Assembly (NCBI RefSeq): GCF_002556635.1
Contig: NZ_MWMO01000001.1
Span: forward strand, 724,090 to 788,089
Source: Novosphingobium sp. PC22D
GTDB taxonomy: Bacteria > Pseudomonadota > Alphaproteobacteria > Sphingomonadales > Sphingomonadaceae
Direction: 5' to 3'
DNA length: 64,000 nt
Positions 9,891 through 19,239 of the stretch are shown here, in pieces (the first letter of the stretch is position 1; each line of letters starts with the position of its first letter). The notes beneath the pieces are model-generated. The model had not been told where the DNA came from. It did no database searches and saw only the letters and a list, made by a program, of their open reading frames with translations. Position numbers and translations under genes: made by a program.

Positions 9891-10808
9891 CTAGACGATC
9901 GCTTCGCTTTCGAGCGCGCAGGCGCTGCTGGTGTCGGTCTCGACCTGCATCGTCGGATGCCCGATCGCGAAGCGGTGATGCAGTTCGTGCGCAAGCTCGT
10001 GCAGGAACGCGTTTCCGGGATGACTCCCGCGCGCGACGAGATGAACTGTCAGCGCGGTCTCGGTGGTGCTCATCGGCCACACGTGAAGATCGTGCACGCC
10101 GATGATGCCCGGCTGCGACTCGAGAAAGAGCCGCACTTCGGCAATGTCGATCGTCTCGGGCACGCCGAGCATGCCCATCCTGAGCGAGTCGCGCAGCAGG
10201 CCCCAGCTCGACCAGGCGATGACCGCGGTGATCACCAGCGACGTCAGCGGGTCGATCACGGTCGCGCCGGTCCAGAGAATGACGAGGCCGGCCACCACCA
10301 CGCCCGCAGAGACCGCAGCGTCGGCCATGAGGTGGACGAAAGCGGCGCGCAGGTTGAGGTCGCTCTTGCTGCCCTTGGCGAAAAGCAGCGCCGAAAGCGC
10401 GTTGATCGCGATGCCGATTGCGGCGACCACGATCATCGTCACCCCCGTGACCGGCGCGGGATCGCTGAAGCGGCGGATGGTCTCGACCAAGATCGCCCCG
10501 ATCGCCACCCACAGCAGCGCGGCGTTGGCGATCGCGGCGAGAATCGAGGAACTCTTGAAACCGTAGGTGAAGCGCTGCGAGGGCGGGCGCTTGGCCAGCA
10601 CGCTCGCCCCCCAGGCCAGGACCAGCGATAGCACGTCGGACAAGTTGTGACCGGCATCGGCGAGCAGCGCCATCGAGCCGCTGGCGAATCCCGCCGCGAC
10701 TTCGGCGATGACGAAGATGACATTCAGCCCGATCGCGACCGCGAAGCTGCGATTGGCGCCGCCTTCCGGGGCGTGGTGATGGTGGTGGTGATCGTGTCCG
10801 GCGCCCAT
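9891..10808 (-). CDS. Cation diffusion facilitator (Zn/Co/Cd) exporter
   Basis: A 305-residue inner-membrane metal/proton antiporter of the CDF family. A His-rich N-terminus (H5, D6, H7-H12) precedes six membrane segments. The metal-site motifs ADAGHNLSD and HLMADA lie in the second and fifth helices, each with the HxxxD pattern of zinc-type CDFs. A cytoplasmic C-terminal domain (VRLFLESQPGIIGVHDLHVW) completes it. I prefer the start at MGAGHD over the codon 17 residues upstream. The His-rich tail suggests zinc or cobalt (CzcD/ZitB/DmeF types); the exact metal is not decided. Confidence 0.92.
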   Translation of the reverse strand: MGAGHDHHHHHHAPEGGANRSFAVAIGLNVIFVIAEVAAGFASGSMALLADAGHNLSDVLSLVLAWGASVLAKRPPSQRFTYGFKSSSILAAIANAALLWVAIGAILVETIRRFSDPAPVTGVTMIVVAAIGIAINALSALLFAKGSKSDLNLRAAFVHLMADAAVSAGVVVAGLVILWTGATVIDPLTSLVITAVIAWSSWGLLRDSLRMGMLGVPETIDIAEVRLFLESQPGIIGVHDLHVWPMSTTETALTVHLVARGSHPGNAFLHELAHELHHRFAIGHPTMQVETDTSSACALESEAIV

Positions 10809-11146
10809 GGCGTATGGTCTCGCAGGTGCGGCAGGCGGGATCAAGCTATGGGATAACATGACAGGAAAGGGTCAGATCGCGCTCTCACCGCAGCGCCCCG
10901 CACGAAAATGCGCCAACCGTTGCAAATTTGCCGCTACAGGCGCCAGGCTTTTTCCGACCAATACTTTGATTTAAAACGGTAATATCCTTAAGTGGCGAAA
11001 CCTTGACCGTTGGTGACGGAAAATCGCACCAGGTCCGAAGCTTTTGGGTCCCGCTTGTCAGGAAGTTGTCATAGATCGCTGCTCTTAGCAGCCGCAGCAA
11101 TCAGCGGCGGGGAGCCTTGCTCCCGCTTGTTAAGGGGGTTTGTGAC
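10809..11146. other. Divergent intergenic region, CDF exporter / TonB receptor
   Basis: This 338-base gap between divergent genes contains an AT-rich patch (about 10921-10990) with the 10-base palindrome GCAAATTTGC at 10922-10931, and TTGACC at 11003-11008. No convincing -35/-10 pair could be assigned to either gene. I see no ORF worth calling. Confidence 0.4.
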
Positions 11147-14100
11147 ATGCATCTTCGGTATCTGCTTGCCGCGGGGGCAGCATCGCTCAGCATCTCGTGC
11201 GCGCTTTCGACGCCTGTCGTCGCGCAGGAAACCACGTCCGCCATGCGCGGCACCGTCACCGTCGCGCCGAATGAGCCGGTCGCCGGGGCCAGTGTGACGA
11301 TCAGGCACGTACCCAGCGGCACCGTCTCGCGCACGACCACGAGTTCCGATGGTTCGTTCAACGCGAGCGGCCTGCGCATCGGCGGCCCCTTCGAAGTCGT
11401 CGTCGACGCCGAGGGTTATCCCGAAGCCACCGTCAGCGACATCTATCTGACCGCCGGCGAATCGTATCGCCTGCCGATCTCGCTCGAGGATAACGCAATC
11501 ATCGTCAGCGCGGCGTCGATCAGCGGTGCAGGCTCGAACAGCCAGGGTCCGTCGAGCGCGTTCAGCCGCAACGACATCGAGGGCGCGGCCTCGATCAACC
11601 GCGACATTCGCGACGTCGTCCGCCGCGATCCGTTCGCGACGATCGATCTTACCAACAGCCGCGCCATCTCGATCGCCGGACAGAACCCGCGCTTCAACCG
11701 CTTCTCGGTCGACGGCGTGCAGTTCTCGGACGACTTCGGCCTGAACAACGGCGGCCTCCCGACCGCGCGCGGCCCGGTTCCGCTCGATGCCGTCGGCCAG
11801 ATTTCGGTCAAGGTGGCGCCTTATGACATCACCGCGGGCGACCTTCAGGGCGGCGCGATCGACGTGGTGCTCCTTTCGGGCACCAACGAGTTCCACGGCA
11901 CCGGCTTCTATTCCTATTCGAATGACAGCCTGACCGGCGACAGCGTTGAGGGTTCGGACATCGATCTCGACTTCAAGAGCGAGATCTATGGCGCGCTGCT
12001 GCGCGGCCCGATCATCAAGGACAAGCTGTTCTTCATGGTCGCCGGCGAGCGGACCCGTGAAACCACGCCGATCGATCTCGGTCCGTCGGGTCTGGGCTTT
12101 ACCAACGAGGTTCCGGGCGTGACGCAGGGCCTGGTCGACCAGATCGGTTCGATCGCGCAGGGTGTCTACGGAATCGATGCCGGCGGCGTCCTTTCGAGCA
12201 GCACCGAGAAGGACGACAAGCTGGTCGCCAAGCTCGACGCGAACATCAGCGACACGCAGCGTCTCGCGCTTACCTATATCTACAACGACAGCTCGAACTT
12301 CTCGCAGACGGGGTCGAGCACCAGTCCGACGACGCCGTCCTACGGCCTCGCGTCGAACAACTACCTGCTGACCGAGCGCGTTCATTCGGGCGTGATCCAG
12401 CTCAACAGCGACTGGTCGGACACCTTCTCGACCGAAGTTCGCGGGTCCTATCGCAAGTACAAGCGCGGCCAGGACCCCGTGCTCGGCCGTAACAGCGCGC
12501 AGTTCTCGGTCTGCGCCGATCCCACCTCGCAGGTCGACTCGGCAACCGCGTCGTCGCCCTACACCTGCTCGACCGGCGTTCCCGTCCTCAACTTCGGACC
12601 CGATACCTTCCGTCAGTTCAATGCGCTGGAAAACGAGAACTTCTCGGGCCAGGTCGTTGGCACCCTGTCGCTCAACAACCACCAGGTCCGTACCCTGTTC
12701 GGTCTCGAGCACGTGAAGACGTTCAACGCGTTCGTGCCGAACGCGCTGGGCAGCTACTACTTCGACTCGATCGAGGATTTCCAGAACGGGATCGCGAGCC
12801 AGCTTCAGTACAGCAACTCACCCTCGCTCGACCTCGACGACGCGGCGGCGAACTTCAAGTACACCATGTTCACGGCGGGCATCCAGGACGACTGGGAGAT
12901 CATGCCGAACCTGACCGTCAGCTACGGCATGCGGTATGACTTCTACGACATGGACACGGGGATCGTCCTCAACACGAATTTCCTCGATCGCCTGGGCTTC
13001 CCGAACAACTACAACCTCAAGGGCCGCGGGGTGTTTCAGCCTCGCCTCGGCTTCGACTGGCAGGTCAACGACCGTCTCTCGATCCGCGGCGGCGGCGGCA
13101 TCTTCTCGGGCGGTTCGCCGGACGTCTGGATCTCGAACAGCTATTCGAACACCGGCGTCGCGACCAACGCGATCACGATCCGCCGGCTTGTCGACGGTAC
13201 GGTTTCGGGCGGTCCCGCCGATGGTCTCGAAAGCGTCAACGGCACCACGATCCCGCAGTCGGTGCTCAACGCGATCGCCAATGCCTCGGTCGGCGCCACC
13301 GCGCCGGTCAACGCGATCGATCCCGACCTGAAGCTGCCCAGCCAGTGGAAGGCGAGCCTCTCGGCGAGCTACGAGGCCGATCTCGGCCCGCTCGGCGACG
13401 GCTGGCAACTCGGCGCGGACATTCTCTACAGCAAGGTCCGCAACCAGTTCCTGCTGGTCAATGGCCGCGTCCAGCCGACGGGCACCTTCACGCTCGACGG
13501 GCGCCCGCAATACGCGCCGGTCACGTCGCCGAGCGACACCAACTACGACCTCATCCTCACCAACGGCACCAAGGGTCGTAGCTGGATCTGGACCGCGCAC
13601 TTCGACAAGGCGTTCGACAACGGCTTGTCGTTCGGCGCCAGCTACACCGGCCAGGACGTGACCGAGCTCAACCCGCTCACCTCCTCGACCGCAACCTCGA
13701 ACTACGGCAACGCCTTCTACGTCGATCCGAACTACCCGGCGTACGGCACCGCCAACGACGAGGTGAAGTGGCAGATCAAGGGCTACGTGGGCTACGAGCA
13801 CGCCTTCTTCGGCGACTACAAGACCCGCATCCAGATCTTCGGCGAAGCGCGGTCGGGACGTCCGTACAGCTACGTGATGAACGATCGCACCGGTTCGGTC
13901 TCGCAGATCTTCGGCGTGCAGCGTAACGCCGCGCGCTACCTGCTCTACGTGCCCAACATCGATGCCGGCTTCAACGGCGATCCCAATGTGGTCTATGCCG
14001 ATCAGGCGACCTTCGAGGCGCTCAGCGATCTTATCAACAATTCGGAGCTGAAGAAGTACAAGGGCAAGACCGCGCCGAAGAACATCGGCCGCTCGCCCGA

Positions 14101-14389
14101 CTACACCAAGATCGACATCCACATCGAACAGGAAATCCCGACCTTCGTCGGCTCTTCGCGGTTCACCCTGTTCGCCGATATCGAGAACTTCCTCAACCTG
14201 ATCGACGACGGCGAAGGTGTGCTCAAGCAGGTCGGCTTCCCGTACCAGTCGGCCACTGTCGAGGTGCGCTGCGCCAATGCTCCGGCTTGCACGCAGTATT
14301 CCTACTCGGCGGTCCGCGAGCCGACGCTGACGACCTATTCGCGTCAGTCGCTCTACCAGGTCCGTCTGGGTGTGCGCTTCTCGTTCTGA
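11147..14389 (+). CDS. Oar-like TonB-dependent outer-membrane receptor
   Basis: A 1080-residue outer-membrane protein. The start MHLRYLLAAG follows AAGGGGGT and begins a signal peptide ending about VVAQ (residue 26). Residues about 30-110 form a carboxypeptidase-regulatory-like domain (MRGTVTVAPNEPVAGASV). A plug domain follows (ISIAGQNPRFNRFSVDGVQ), then a large beta barrel ending in aromatic VRLGVRFSF. This order is that of the OmpA-related Oar-type TonB receptors. Such receptors import large or rare ligands; the ligand here is unknown, as no transporter gene is adjacent. Confidence 0.92.
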   Translation: MHLRYLLAAGAASLSISCALSTPVVAQETTSAMRGTVTVAPNEPVAGASVTIRHVPSGTVSRTTTSSDGSFNASGLRIGGPFEVVVDAEGYPEATVSDIYLTAGESYRLPISLEDNAIIVSAASISGAGSNSQGPSSAFSRNDIEGAASINRDIRDVVRRDPFATIDLTNSRAISIAGQNPRFNRFSVDGVQFSDDFGLNNGGLPTARGPVPLDAVGQISVKVAPYDITAGDLQGGAIDVVLLSGTNEFHGTGFYSYSNDSLTGDSVEGSDIDLDFKSEIYGALLRGPIIKDKLFFMVAGERTRETTPIDLGPSGLGFTNEVPGVTQGLVDQIGSIAQGVYGIDAGGVLSSSTEKDDKLVAKLDANISDTQRLALTYIYNDSSNFSQTGSSTSPTTPSYGLASNNYLLTERVHSGVIQLNSDWSDTFSTEVRGSYRKYKRGQDPVLGRNSAQFSVCADPTSQVDSATASSPYTCSTGVPVLNFGPDTFRQFNALENENFSGQVVGTLSLNNHQVRTLFGLEHVKTFNAFVPNALGSYYFDSIEDFQNGIASQLQYSNSPSLDLDDAAANFKYTMFTAGIQDDWEIMPNLTVSYGMRYDFYDMDTGIVLNTNFLDRLGFPNNYNLKGRGVFQPRLGFDWQVNDRLSIRGGGGIFSGGSPDVWISNSYSNTGVATNAITIRRLVDGTVSGGPADGLESVNGTTIPQSVLNAIANASVGATAPVNAIDPDLKLPSQWKASLSASYEADLGPLGDGWQLGADILYSKVRNQFLLVNGRVQPTGTFTLDGRPQYAPVTSPSDTNYDLILTNGTKGRSWIWTAHFDKAFDNGLSFGASYTGQDVTELNPLTSSTATSNYGNAFYVDPNYPAYGTANDEVKWQIKGYVGYEHAFFGDYKTRIQIFGEARSGRPYSYVMNDRTGSVSQIFGVQRNAARYLLYVPNIDAGFNGDPNVVYADQATFEALSDLINNSELKKYKGKTAPKNIGRSPDYTKIDIHIEQEIPTFVGSSRFTLFADIENFLNLIDDGEGVLKQVGFPYQSATVEVRCANAPACTQYSYSAVREPTLTTYSRQSLYQVRLGVRFSF

Positions 14390-14416
14390 TCGAACGAGCA
14401 ATCGCGACGAAATCTC

Positions 14417-14446
14417 GGGGGAGGGGGCGCAGGCCTCCTCCCCTTT
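14417..14446 (+). terminator. Terminator-like hairpin after TonB receptor
   Basis: GGGGAGG and CCTCCCC pair with a 13-base loop and are followed by TTTG, 27 bases after the receptor stop. It is in a purine/pyrimidine-biased stretch, so the fold could shift register. Confidence 0.5.
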
Positions 14447-14495
14447 GTCATGCGCTGAAGAGAGAGAAAGGGGGCCGGCACCCCGACCCCGCCCC

Positions 14496-15215
14496 TTATT
14501 CGTACACGCAGGCGTCGAGGCCGTCGCGGCGGACCACACCGATGCGCGCGGCGATGGTGTTGCCGTAGCGGCGGGTGAAGCCGCCGGGGTTCTTCACCGA
14601 GCGGGTCTTCGGGCTGGGCAGGGCGGCGGCCATGCGCGCGGCCTCGGTGCGGGTGAGGCTGGCGGCCGACTTGCCGAAATAGCGCTGCGCGCCCGCCTCC
14701 ACGCCGTAAGTGCCGATTCCGGTCTCGGCGACGTTGAGGTAGACTTCCATGATCCGCCGCTTGTCCCACAGCGTCTCGATCAGGAAGGTGAACCAGACCT
14801 CGAAGCCCTTGCGCGCGTAGCGGGTCCAGCCTTCGCCCTGCCAGAGGAACACGTTCTTGGCGGTCTGCTGGCTGATCGTCGAGCCGCCGCGCAACCGCCC
14901 GCCCTCGGCGTTGCGTTGCATCGCGTTGCGGATCGCGTCCTCGTCGAAGCCGGAATGGCTGCAGAACTTGCTGTCCTCGGCGGCGATCGCGGCCGAGACC
15001 ATGTTGCGGTCGATCCGCGAGAGCGGGGTCCAGTCCTTGGTGATGCCGTTGCCGTCGGTGAGCATCGTCAGCGTCACCGGCGGCGGCACGAAGCGGTAGA
15101 GCAGGGTGAAGCCCACGCTCAGCAGCACGAACCAGATCACCACCCTTGCGATCAACCGCATCATTCGCGCCCCGATCCCCACTTTCGTTCGCCGCGGCTT
15201 GTAGTCGAAGCCCAT
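14496..15215 (-). CDS. mtgA: Monofunctional biosynthetic peptidoglycan transglycosylase
   Basis: It polymerises lipid II into glycan strands at the inner membrane. The 239-residue protein has one membrane anchor (about residues 20-41) and a single GT51 domain. The catalytic glutamate is E80 in AAIAAEDSKF, followed by the family blocks RGGSTISQQTAKN and LIETLWDKRRIMEVYLN, and there is no transpeptidase domain. Size matches the family. Its gene is on the same strand as rpoH but is separated from it by a strong terminator. Confidence 0.95.
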   Translation of the reverse strand: MGFDYKPRRTKVGIGARMMRLIARVVIWFVLLSVGFTLLYRFVPPPVTLTMLTDGNGITKDWTPLSRIDRNMVSAAIAAEDSKFCSHSGFDEDAIRNAMQRNAEGGRLRGGSTISQQTAKNVFLWQGEGWTRYARKGFEVWFTFLIETLWDKRRIMEVYLNVAETGIGTYGVEAGAQRYFGKSAASLTRTEAARMAAALPSPKTRSVKNPGGFTRRYGNTIAARIGVVRRDGLDACVYE

Positions 15216-15286
15216 GGCGAAAGGCTAGCGCGCGTGGCGGGCGAAGGCCATGGGCCTTCTTGCGCGGCGACACGGACGGGGCAGCG

Positions 15287-15330
15287 GCGCAAACGAAAGC
15301 CGGGCCGCCCTTGCGGACGGCCCGGCTTCG
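15287..15330 (-). terminator. Strong terminator downstream of rpoH
   Basis: GCCGGGCCGCCC and GGACGGCCCGGC form a 12-base stem with a TTGC loop. Reading leftward, the stem is followed by TTTCGTTT, so it suits the rpoH transcript; the rightward side has TTCGCTGTT. Confidence 0.85.
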
Positions 15331-15355
15331 CTGTTCAACGGGGTGCGCGCGCCGG

Positions 15356-16255
15356 TCAGGCCGCGGCGGGCATGAGCTTCTTGTCGGTCGCGATGCGGTT
15401 CATCGCCTTCTGCAGCTTTTCGAAGGCGCGCACCTCGATCTGGCGCACGCGCTCGCGGCTGACGTGATAGACCTGGCTCAGTTCCTCGAGCGTCTTGGGG
15501 TCCTCGGTCAGGCGGCGTTCGGTCAGGATGTCGCGTTCACGCTCGTTGAGCGAGTCCATCGCTTCCACGAGCATGTCGTGACGCACCGTCTTTTCCTCGG
15601 CCTCGGCGACGATCTCGTCCTGCAGCGGATTGTCGTCCTGCAGGATGTCCATCCACTGGCCTTCGCCTTCCTCGCGCAGCGAGACGTTGAGCGAGGCGTC
15701 GCCGCCCATCATCATGCGGCGGTTCATGTTGACCACCTCGAGTTCCGACACACCCAACTGGGTCGCGATCTTGGCGACGTCCTCGGGGTGCAGGTCGGTA
15801 TCCTCGTAGGCGTCGAGGTTTTTCTTCATCCGGCGCAAGTTGAAGAAAAGCTTCTTCTGCGCGGCGGTGGTGCCCATCTTCACGAGGCTCCACGAGCGCA
15901 GGATGAACTCCTGGATCGAGGCCTTGATCCACCACATCGCATAAGTCGCGAGGCGGAAGCCGCGATCGGGATCGAACTTCTTCACGCCCTGCATCAGGCC
16001 GATGTTGCCTTCGGAGATCAGCTCCGAAACGGGCAGGCCGTAGCCGCGGTAACCCATCGCGATCTTCGCGACGAGTCGCAGGTGGCTGGTGACGAGCTGG
16101 GCCGCCGCCGCCGGGTCCTCATGCTCGGCATAACGCTTCGCGAGCATGTATTCCTGCTCGGGCGTGAGAATGGGAAACTTCTTGATTTCCGAGAGATAGC
16201 GGTTGAGGCTCTGCTCTCCACCGAGAGCAGGCACCGCCGGAAGCTTGCGTTGCAT
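15356..16255 (-). CDS. rpoH: RNA polymerase heat-shock sigma factor RpoH
   Basis: Alternative sigma factor (sigma-32) for heat-shock genes. The protein is 299 residues from MQRKLPAVPAL. Region 2 shows SEGNIGLMQGVKKFDPDRGFRLATYAMWWIK; the RpoH box lies around QKKLFFNLRR; and region 4 has the helix-turn-helix LEELSQVYHVSRERVRQIE. A GTG three codons upstream (16264) is an equally possible start, with AGG four bases before it. A TACAAT hexamer at 16339-16344 on the minus strand could be a -10 element. Clp genes in this window would be expected targets. Confidence 0.95.
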   Translation of the reverse strand: MQRKLPAVPALGGEQSLNRYLSEIKKFPILTPEQEYMLAKRYAEHEDPAAAAQLVTSHLRLVAKIAMGYRGYGLPVSELISEGNIGLMQGVKKFDPDRGFRLATYAMWWIKASIQEFILRSWSLVKMGTTAAQKKLFFNLRRMKKNLDAYEDTDLHPEDVAKIATQLGVSELEVVNMNRRMMMGGDASLNVSLREEGEGQWMDILQDDNPLQDEIVAEAEEKTVRHDMLVEAMDSLNERERDILTERRLTEDPKTLEELSQVYHVSRERVRQIEVRAFEKLQKAMNRIATDKKLMPAAA

Positions 16256-16360
16256 ATCGCTCACTGTACCTGATCCTTTCTTCGTCGGCCGACGGTTGAA
16301 GACCCTTCCTAGGCGTCTTAGCTTGTGGCCACGTGCCCATTGTAGCACATATTTCCGATT

Positions 16361-17308
16361 TCAGTGTCGCAATTCGCCAATCAGTTCCGCCATATCGTGC
16401 GGAATCGGGCTGACAAAACGGACCCTTTCTTCATAAACGGGATGGACGAAGCCGAGTTCCGCGGCGTGAAGCGCCTGGCGACGAAATTCGAGTCGTTTGA
16501 GGACCGGTCGCAATATGGGAGGCATGCGTCCATAGACAGGGTCCCCCAATAGCACATGGCCGATTGACGACATGTGAACGCGGACCTGATGCGTCCTTCC
16601 GGTCTCCAGACGGCACTCGACGAGGGTCGCGTCCGACAGCGGTTCGAGCGTGCGGTAATGGGTGACGGCATGCTTGCCGCGACCATCGGCAACGATCGCC
16701 ATCTTCTTGCGATCGTGGCTCGAACGGGCGATCGCGCCGGTGACGGTGCCCGCCGCCGGGACCGGCCTTCCCGCCACCACCGCACGATAGGCGCGCTCGA
16801 TCGAATGGTCTGCGAACTGTCGCGCGAGACCTTCGTGCGCGGTGTCGGTCTTGGCGACGACGAGAAGCCCCGAGGTGTCCTTGTCGATGCGGTGAACGAT
16901 CCCCGGCCGCGCGACGCCGCCGATCCCAGAAAGCTGCCCGCGGCAATGATGCAGCAGGGCATTGACGAGTGTCCCGTCGCGGTTTCCCGCTGCGGGATGC
17001 ACGACCAGCCCGGCAGGCTTGTCGACGACGATGAGATGCTCGTCTTCGTGGACGATCTCCAGCGGTATGTCCTGGGCGACGGCCTCGGCGGGCGCGGCCT
17101 CGGGCACGGCAATGGCAAAAGGGACGCCGGCGGGCGGCTTCAAGGAGGGTTGCGCTACGCGCTCCCCGGATATGGTAACGCGCCCTTCCGATATCAAGGC
17201 CTTGATCCGCTCGCGCGAGAGCCCCGATGCGTCGGCGAGCGCCTTGTCGAGGCGCTGGCCGTCCTCGCGGATCGTCCCCTCGATGACCTGTTCGCGCCGC
17301 GCGTTCAT
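16361..17308 (-). CDS. rluD: RluA/RluD-family 23S rRNA pseudouridine synthase
   Basis: It converts uridines in rRNA to pseudouridine. The 315-residue protein has an N-terminal S4 RNA-binding domain (about residues 16-65, RLDKALADASGLSRERIK) and the RluA catalytic domain with D142 in GIVHRIDKDTSGLL. Full length and S4 presence favour RluD (positions 1911/1915/1917) over RluA or RluC, but paralogues are hard to separate by eye. An ATG six codons upstream (17326) overlaps the divergent JAMM gene start; I prefer 17308 with GAAAG before it. Confidence 0.9.
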   Translation of the reverse strand: MNARREQVIEGTIREDGQRLDKALADASGLSRERIKALISEGRVTISGERVAQPSLKPPAGVPFAIAVPEAAPAEAVAQDIPLEIVHEDEHLIVVDKPAGLVVHPAAGNRDGTLVNALLHHCRGQLSGIGGVARPGIVHRIDKDTSGLLVVAKTDTAHEGLARQFADHSIERAYRAVVAGRPVPAAGTVTGAIARSSHDRKKMAIVADGRGKHAVTHYRTLEPLSDATLVECRLETGRTHQVRVHMSSIGHVLLGDPVYGRMPPILRPVLKRLEFRRQALHAAELGFVHPVYEERVRFVSPIPHDMAELIGELRH

Positions 17309-17324
17309 CGCTAGGCTTTCGGAC

Positions 17325-17735
17325 ATGGCGAAGGCTGGTTCAAGCATTGAGGTCAAATTGGCGGTGATTCAGCGCATGCTCGACGAGGCCGCGCGCGCGC
17401 ACCCGGCGGAATGCTGCGGCCTGCTGCTCGGCACGGGCGCGCGGATCGACGCCCTGCGGCCGGCCGCCAATGTCGCCGCCGAGCCCGGGCGGACTTTCGA
17501 GGTCGAACCCGCGGTGCTGCTCGCCGCGCATCGCGAAGCCCGCGCGGGCGGCCCCGAGGTGATCGGCTATTATCATTCGCATCCCACCGCGAACCCGGCA
17601 CCGTCCGCCACCGATCGCGAACATTCCACTGGTGATTTGCGGATTTGGGCAATCATCGCGGGACGACAGGTTGCTTTCTGGCGCGATACGGTAAATGGAT
17701 TCGAGCCTGTCGATTGCCGCGCGAGCGGGGATTGA
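17325..17735 (+). CDS. Stand-alone JAMM/MPN+ metalloprotease
   Basis: A 136-residue single-domain protein with a complete JAMM zinc site: E29 (HPAECCGLLLG), H84 and H86 (YYHSHPTANP) and D97 (PSATD). Bacterial members include RadC-like, Mec+/CysM-linked and YubJ-type isopeptidases that remove C-terminal residues or ubiquitin-like tags. No ThiS/MoaD-like partner or E1-like gene lies nearby, so the substrate is unknown. The start lies within 20 bases of the divergent rluD start and the two genes probably share a promoter region. Confidence 0.88.
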   Translation: MAKAGSSIEVKLAVIQRMLDEAARAHPAECCGLLLGTGARIDALRPAANVAAEPGRTFEVEPAVLLAAHREARAGGPEVIGYYHSHPTANPAPSATDREHSTGDLRIWAIIAGRQVAFWRDTVNGFEPVDCRASGD

Positions 17736-17805
17736 ACGCGCCGCCGGGCGCGCAGTGGGGGAACGGCGCCTGCTCGCGCCACACAAGACTGAGCCGAAGG
17801 GCCCG

Positions 17806-18474
17806 ATGACGAACGGAACTGTCAAGACCATGACCACGACGAGTTCGCTCGAACTAGCCAGCCTGCTGTGCTCGCGGCTCTGCCACGACATGCTGAGCCC
17901 GGTCGGCGCGCTCTCGAACGGGCTGGAACTGCTCGCGGACGAGAAAGATCCCGAGATGCGCAAGCGCTGCTTCGAGCTGCTCGAGCAAAGCGCGCGGATC
18001 TCGGCCGACAAGCTCAAGTTCTTCCGGCTCGCGTTCGGCGCGGCGGGCGGGTTCGGCGATCTGGTGCCGGTAACCGAAGCGCGGCTGCTGGTCGACGCGC
18101 TCGTTGCCGAGAACGACCGGCTGACGCTGAACTGGGAGCTGGGCAGTTCGTCGCTGCCCAAGCATGCCATCAAGACGCTGCTCAACTTCGCGCTGATCGG
18201 CATCGACGCGCTGCCGCGTGGCGGTACGCTCGATCTCGCGGCCGAGCAGCGGGATCGCGTCAGCGAGATCGTGGTGCGGGCCGCGGGGCCGCGCATCGCC
18301 TTCGACGGCGATATCGGCCGCGCGCTTTCGAACAAGCTCGACCGCTCGGAGCTTTCGAGCCGCACCGCGCCCGCCGCGATGCTCGCCGAACTCGCGGGCG
18401 TGCTCGGCGGCGAGTTGCAATTCGCGCTGGCCGACGACGCGCTTGTGCTCGGCGCCGTGCTACCGGACGCCTGA
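17806..18474 (+). CDS. chpT: Histidine phosphotransferase ChpT-like
   Basis: A phosphorelay protein that passes phosphate from the hybrid kinase CckA to CtrA and CpdR in alphaproteobacterial cell-cycle control. The 222-residue protein shows the DHp-like helix with phosphorylatable H27 in LCSRLCHDMLSPVGALSNGLELL, then a degenerate ATPase-like domain without the ATP-binding boxes. The start at MTNGTV follows GAAGGG; a second ATG lies eight codons in. The amidase gene follows after 18 bases and may be co-transcribed. Confidence 0.9.
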   Translation: MTNGTVKTMTTTSSLELASLLCSRLCHDMLSPVGALSNGLELLADEKDPEMRKRCFELLEQSARISADKLKFFRLAFGAAGGFGDLVPVTEARLLVDALVAENDRLTLNWELGSSSLPKHAIKTLLNFALIGIDALPRGGTLDLAAEQRDRVSEIVVRAAGPRIAFDGDIGRALSNKLDRSELSSRTAPAAMLAELAGVLGGELQFALADDALVLGAVLPDA

Positions 18475-18492
18475 GGCGGGAGGGCGAGGAGG

Positions 18493-19200
18493 GTGGTCAA
18501 CCGCTGGCTGGTCAACCGCATCGTCGAATCTCCCAATTTCAACGAGCGCGCGGCGCCGGTCTCGATGATCGTGCTCCACTATACCGGCATGCGCAGCGCG
18601 GCCGAGGCGCTCGAACGCTTGTGCGATCCCGAGGCGCAAGTCTCTGCGCACTACCTGATCGACGAGGAGGGCGTTGTTACGAGCCTCGTCCCCGAGGAAA
18701 AGCGCGCCTGGCACGCGGGCAAGGCGTACTGGCGCGGAGAGAGCGACGTGAACTCCGCCAGCATCGGCATCGAGCTTGCCAATCCTGGCCACGAATTCGG
18801 CTACCGGCCGTTTCCCGAGCCGCAGATGGACGCGCTGCTTCCGCTGCTCGGCGACATCATGGACCGCCACGACATCCCGCGCGCCAATGTCGTCGGTCAT
18901 TCGGACGTCGCGCCGCAGCGCAAGATGGACCCCGGCGAATACTTCGACTGGCACCGCCTCGCCCAGCTCGGCCTGGCGCTCGATGCGCCGCCGGCGAAAA
19001 TGAACCTGTTTTACGACAACCCGGGCGCGTTCTACCTCGCGCTCGAACGCTTCGGTTATGACATCACCGACGGCCGCGCGGCGGTGCGTGCCTTTCAGCG
19101 CCGCTTCCGGCCGATGATCATCGACGGCGAGATCGACGGCGAGATCGGCGGTATCCTGTTCGAACTGTTGCTCGAACGCGACACCGGCCGCGCGCGGTAA
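18493..19200 (+). CDS. N-acetylmuramoyl-L-alanine amidase, AmiD-like
   Basis: It cleaves the amide bond between muramic acid and the stem peptide. The 235-residue protein has an Amidase_2 domain with zinc ligands H29 (MIVLHYTG), H136 and D146 (GHSDVAPQRKMDPG), then a C-terminal peptidoglycan-binding domain (about 175-225, FQRRFRP). No signal peptide is obvious from the GTG start, so it may act in the cytoplasm on recycled muropeptides, or a start may be misassigned. The start lies in purine-rich sequence (GGGAGGGCGAGGAGG). Confidence 0.87.
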   Translation: MVNRWLVNRIVESPNFNERAAPVSMIVLHYTGMRSAAEALERLCDPEAQVSAHYLIDEEGVVTSLVPEEKRAWHAGKAYWRGESDVNSASIGIELANPGHEFGYRPFPEPQMDALLPLLGDIMDRHDIPRANVVGHSDVAPQRKMDPGEYFDWHRLAQLGLALDAPPAKMNLFYDNPGAFYLALERFGYDITDGRAAVRAFQRRFRPMIIDGEIDGEIGGILFELLLERDTGRAR

Positions 19201-19239
19201 ACGTTCGCAATTCCGTCATTTCGTGCTAGGCGCCGCCTC

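Noticed and set aside
10922..10931. Palindrome GCAAATTTGC upstream of the Oar-like receptor
   Set aside because: Ten bases in an AT-rich patch is weak evidence alone; no second copy or regulator gene supports it.
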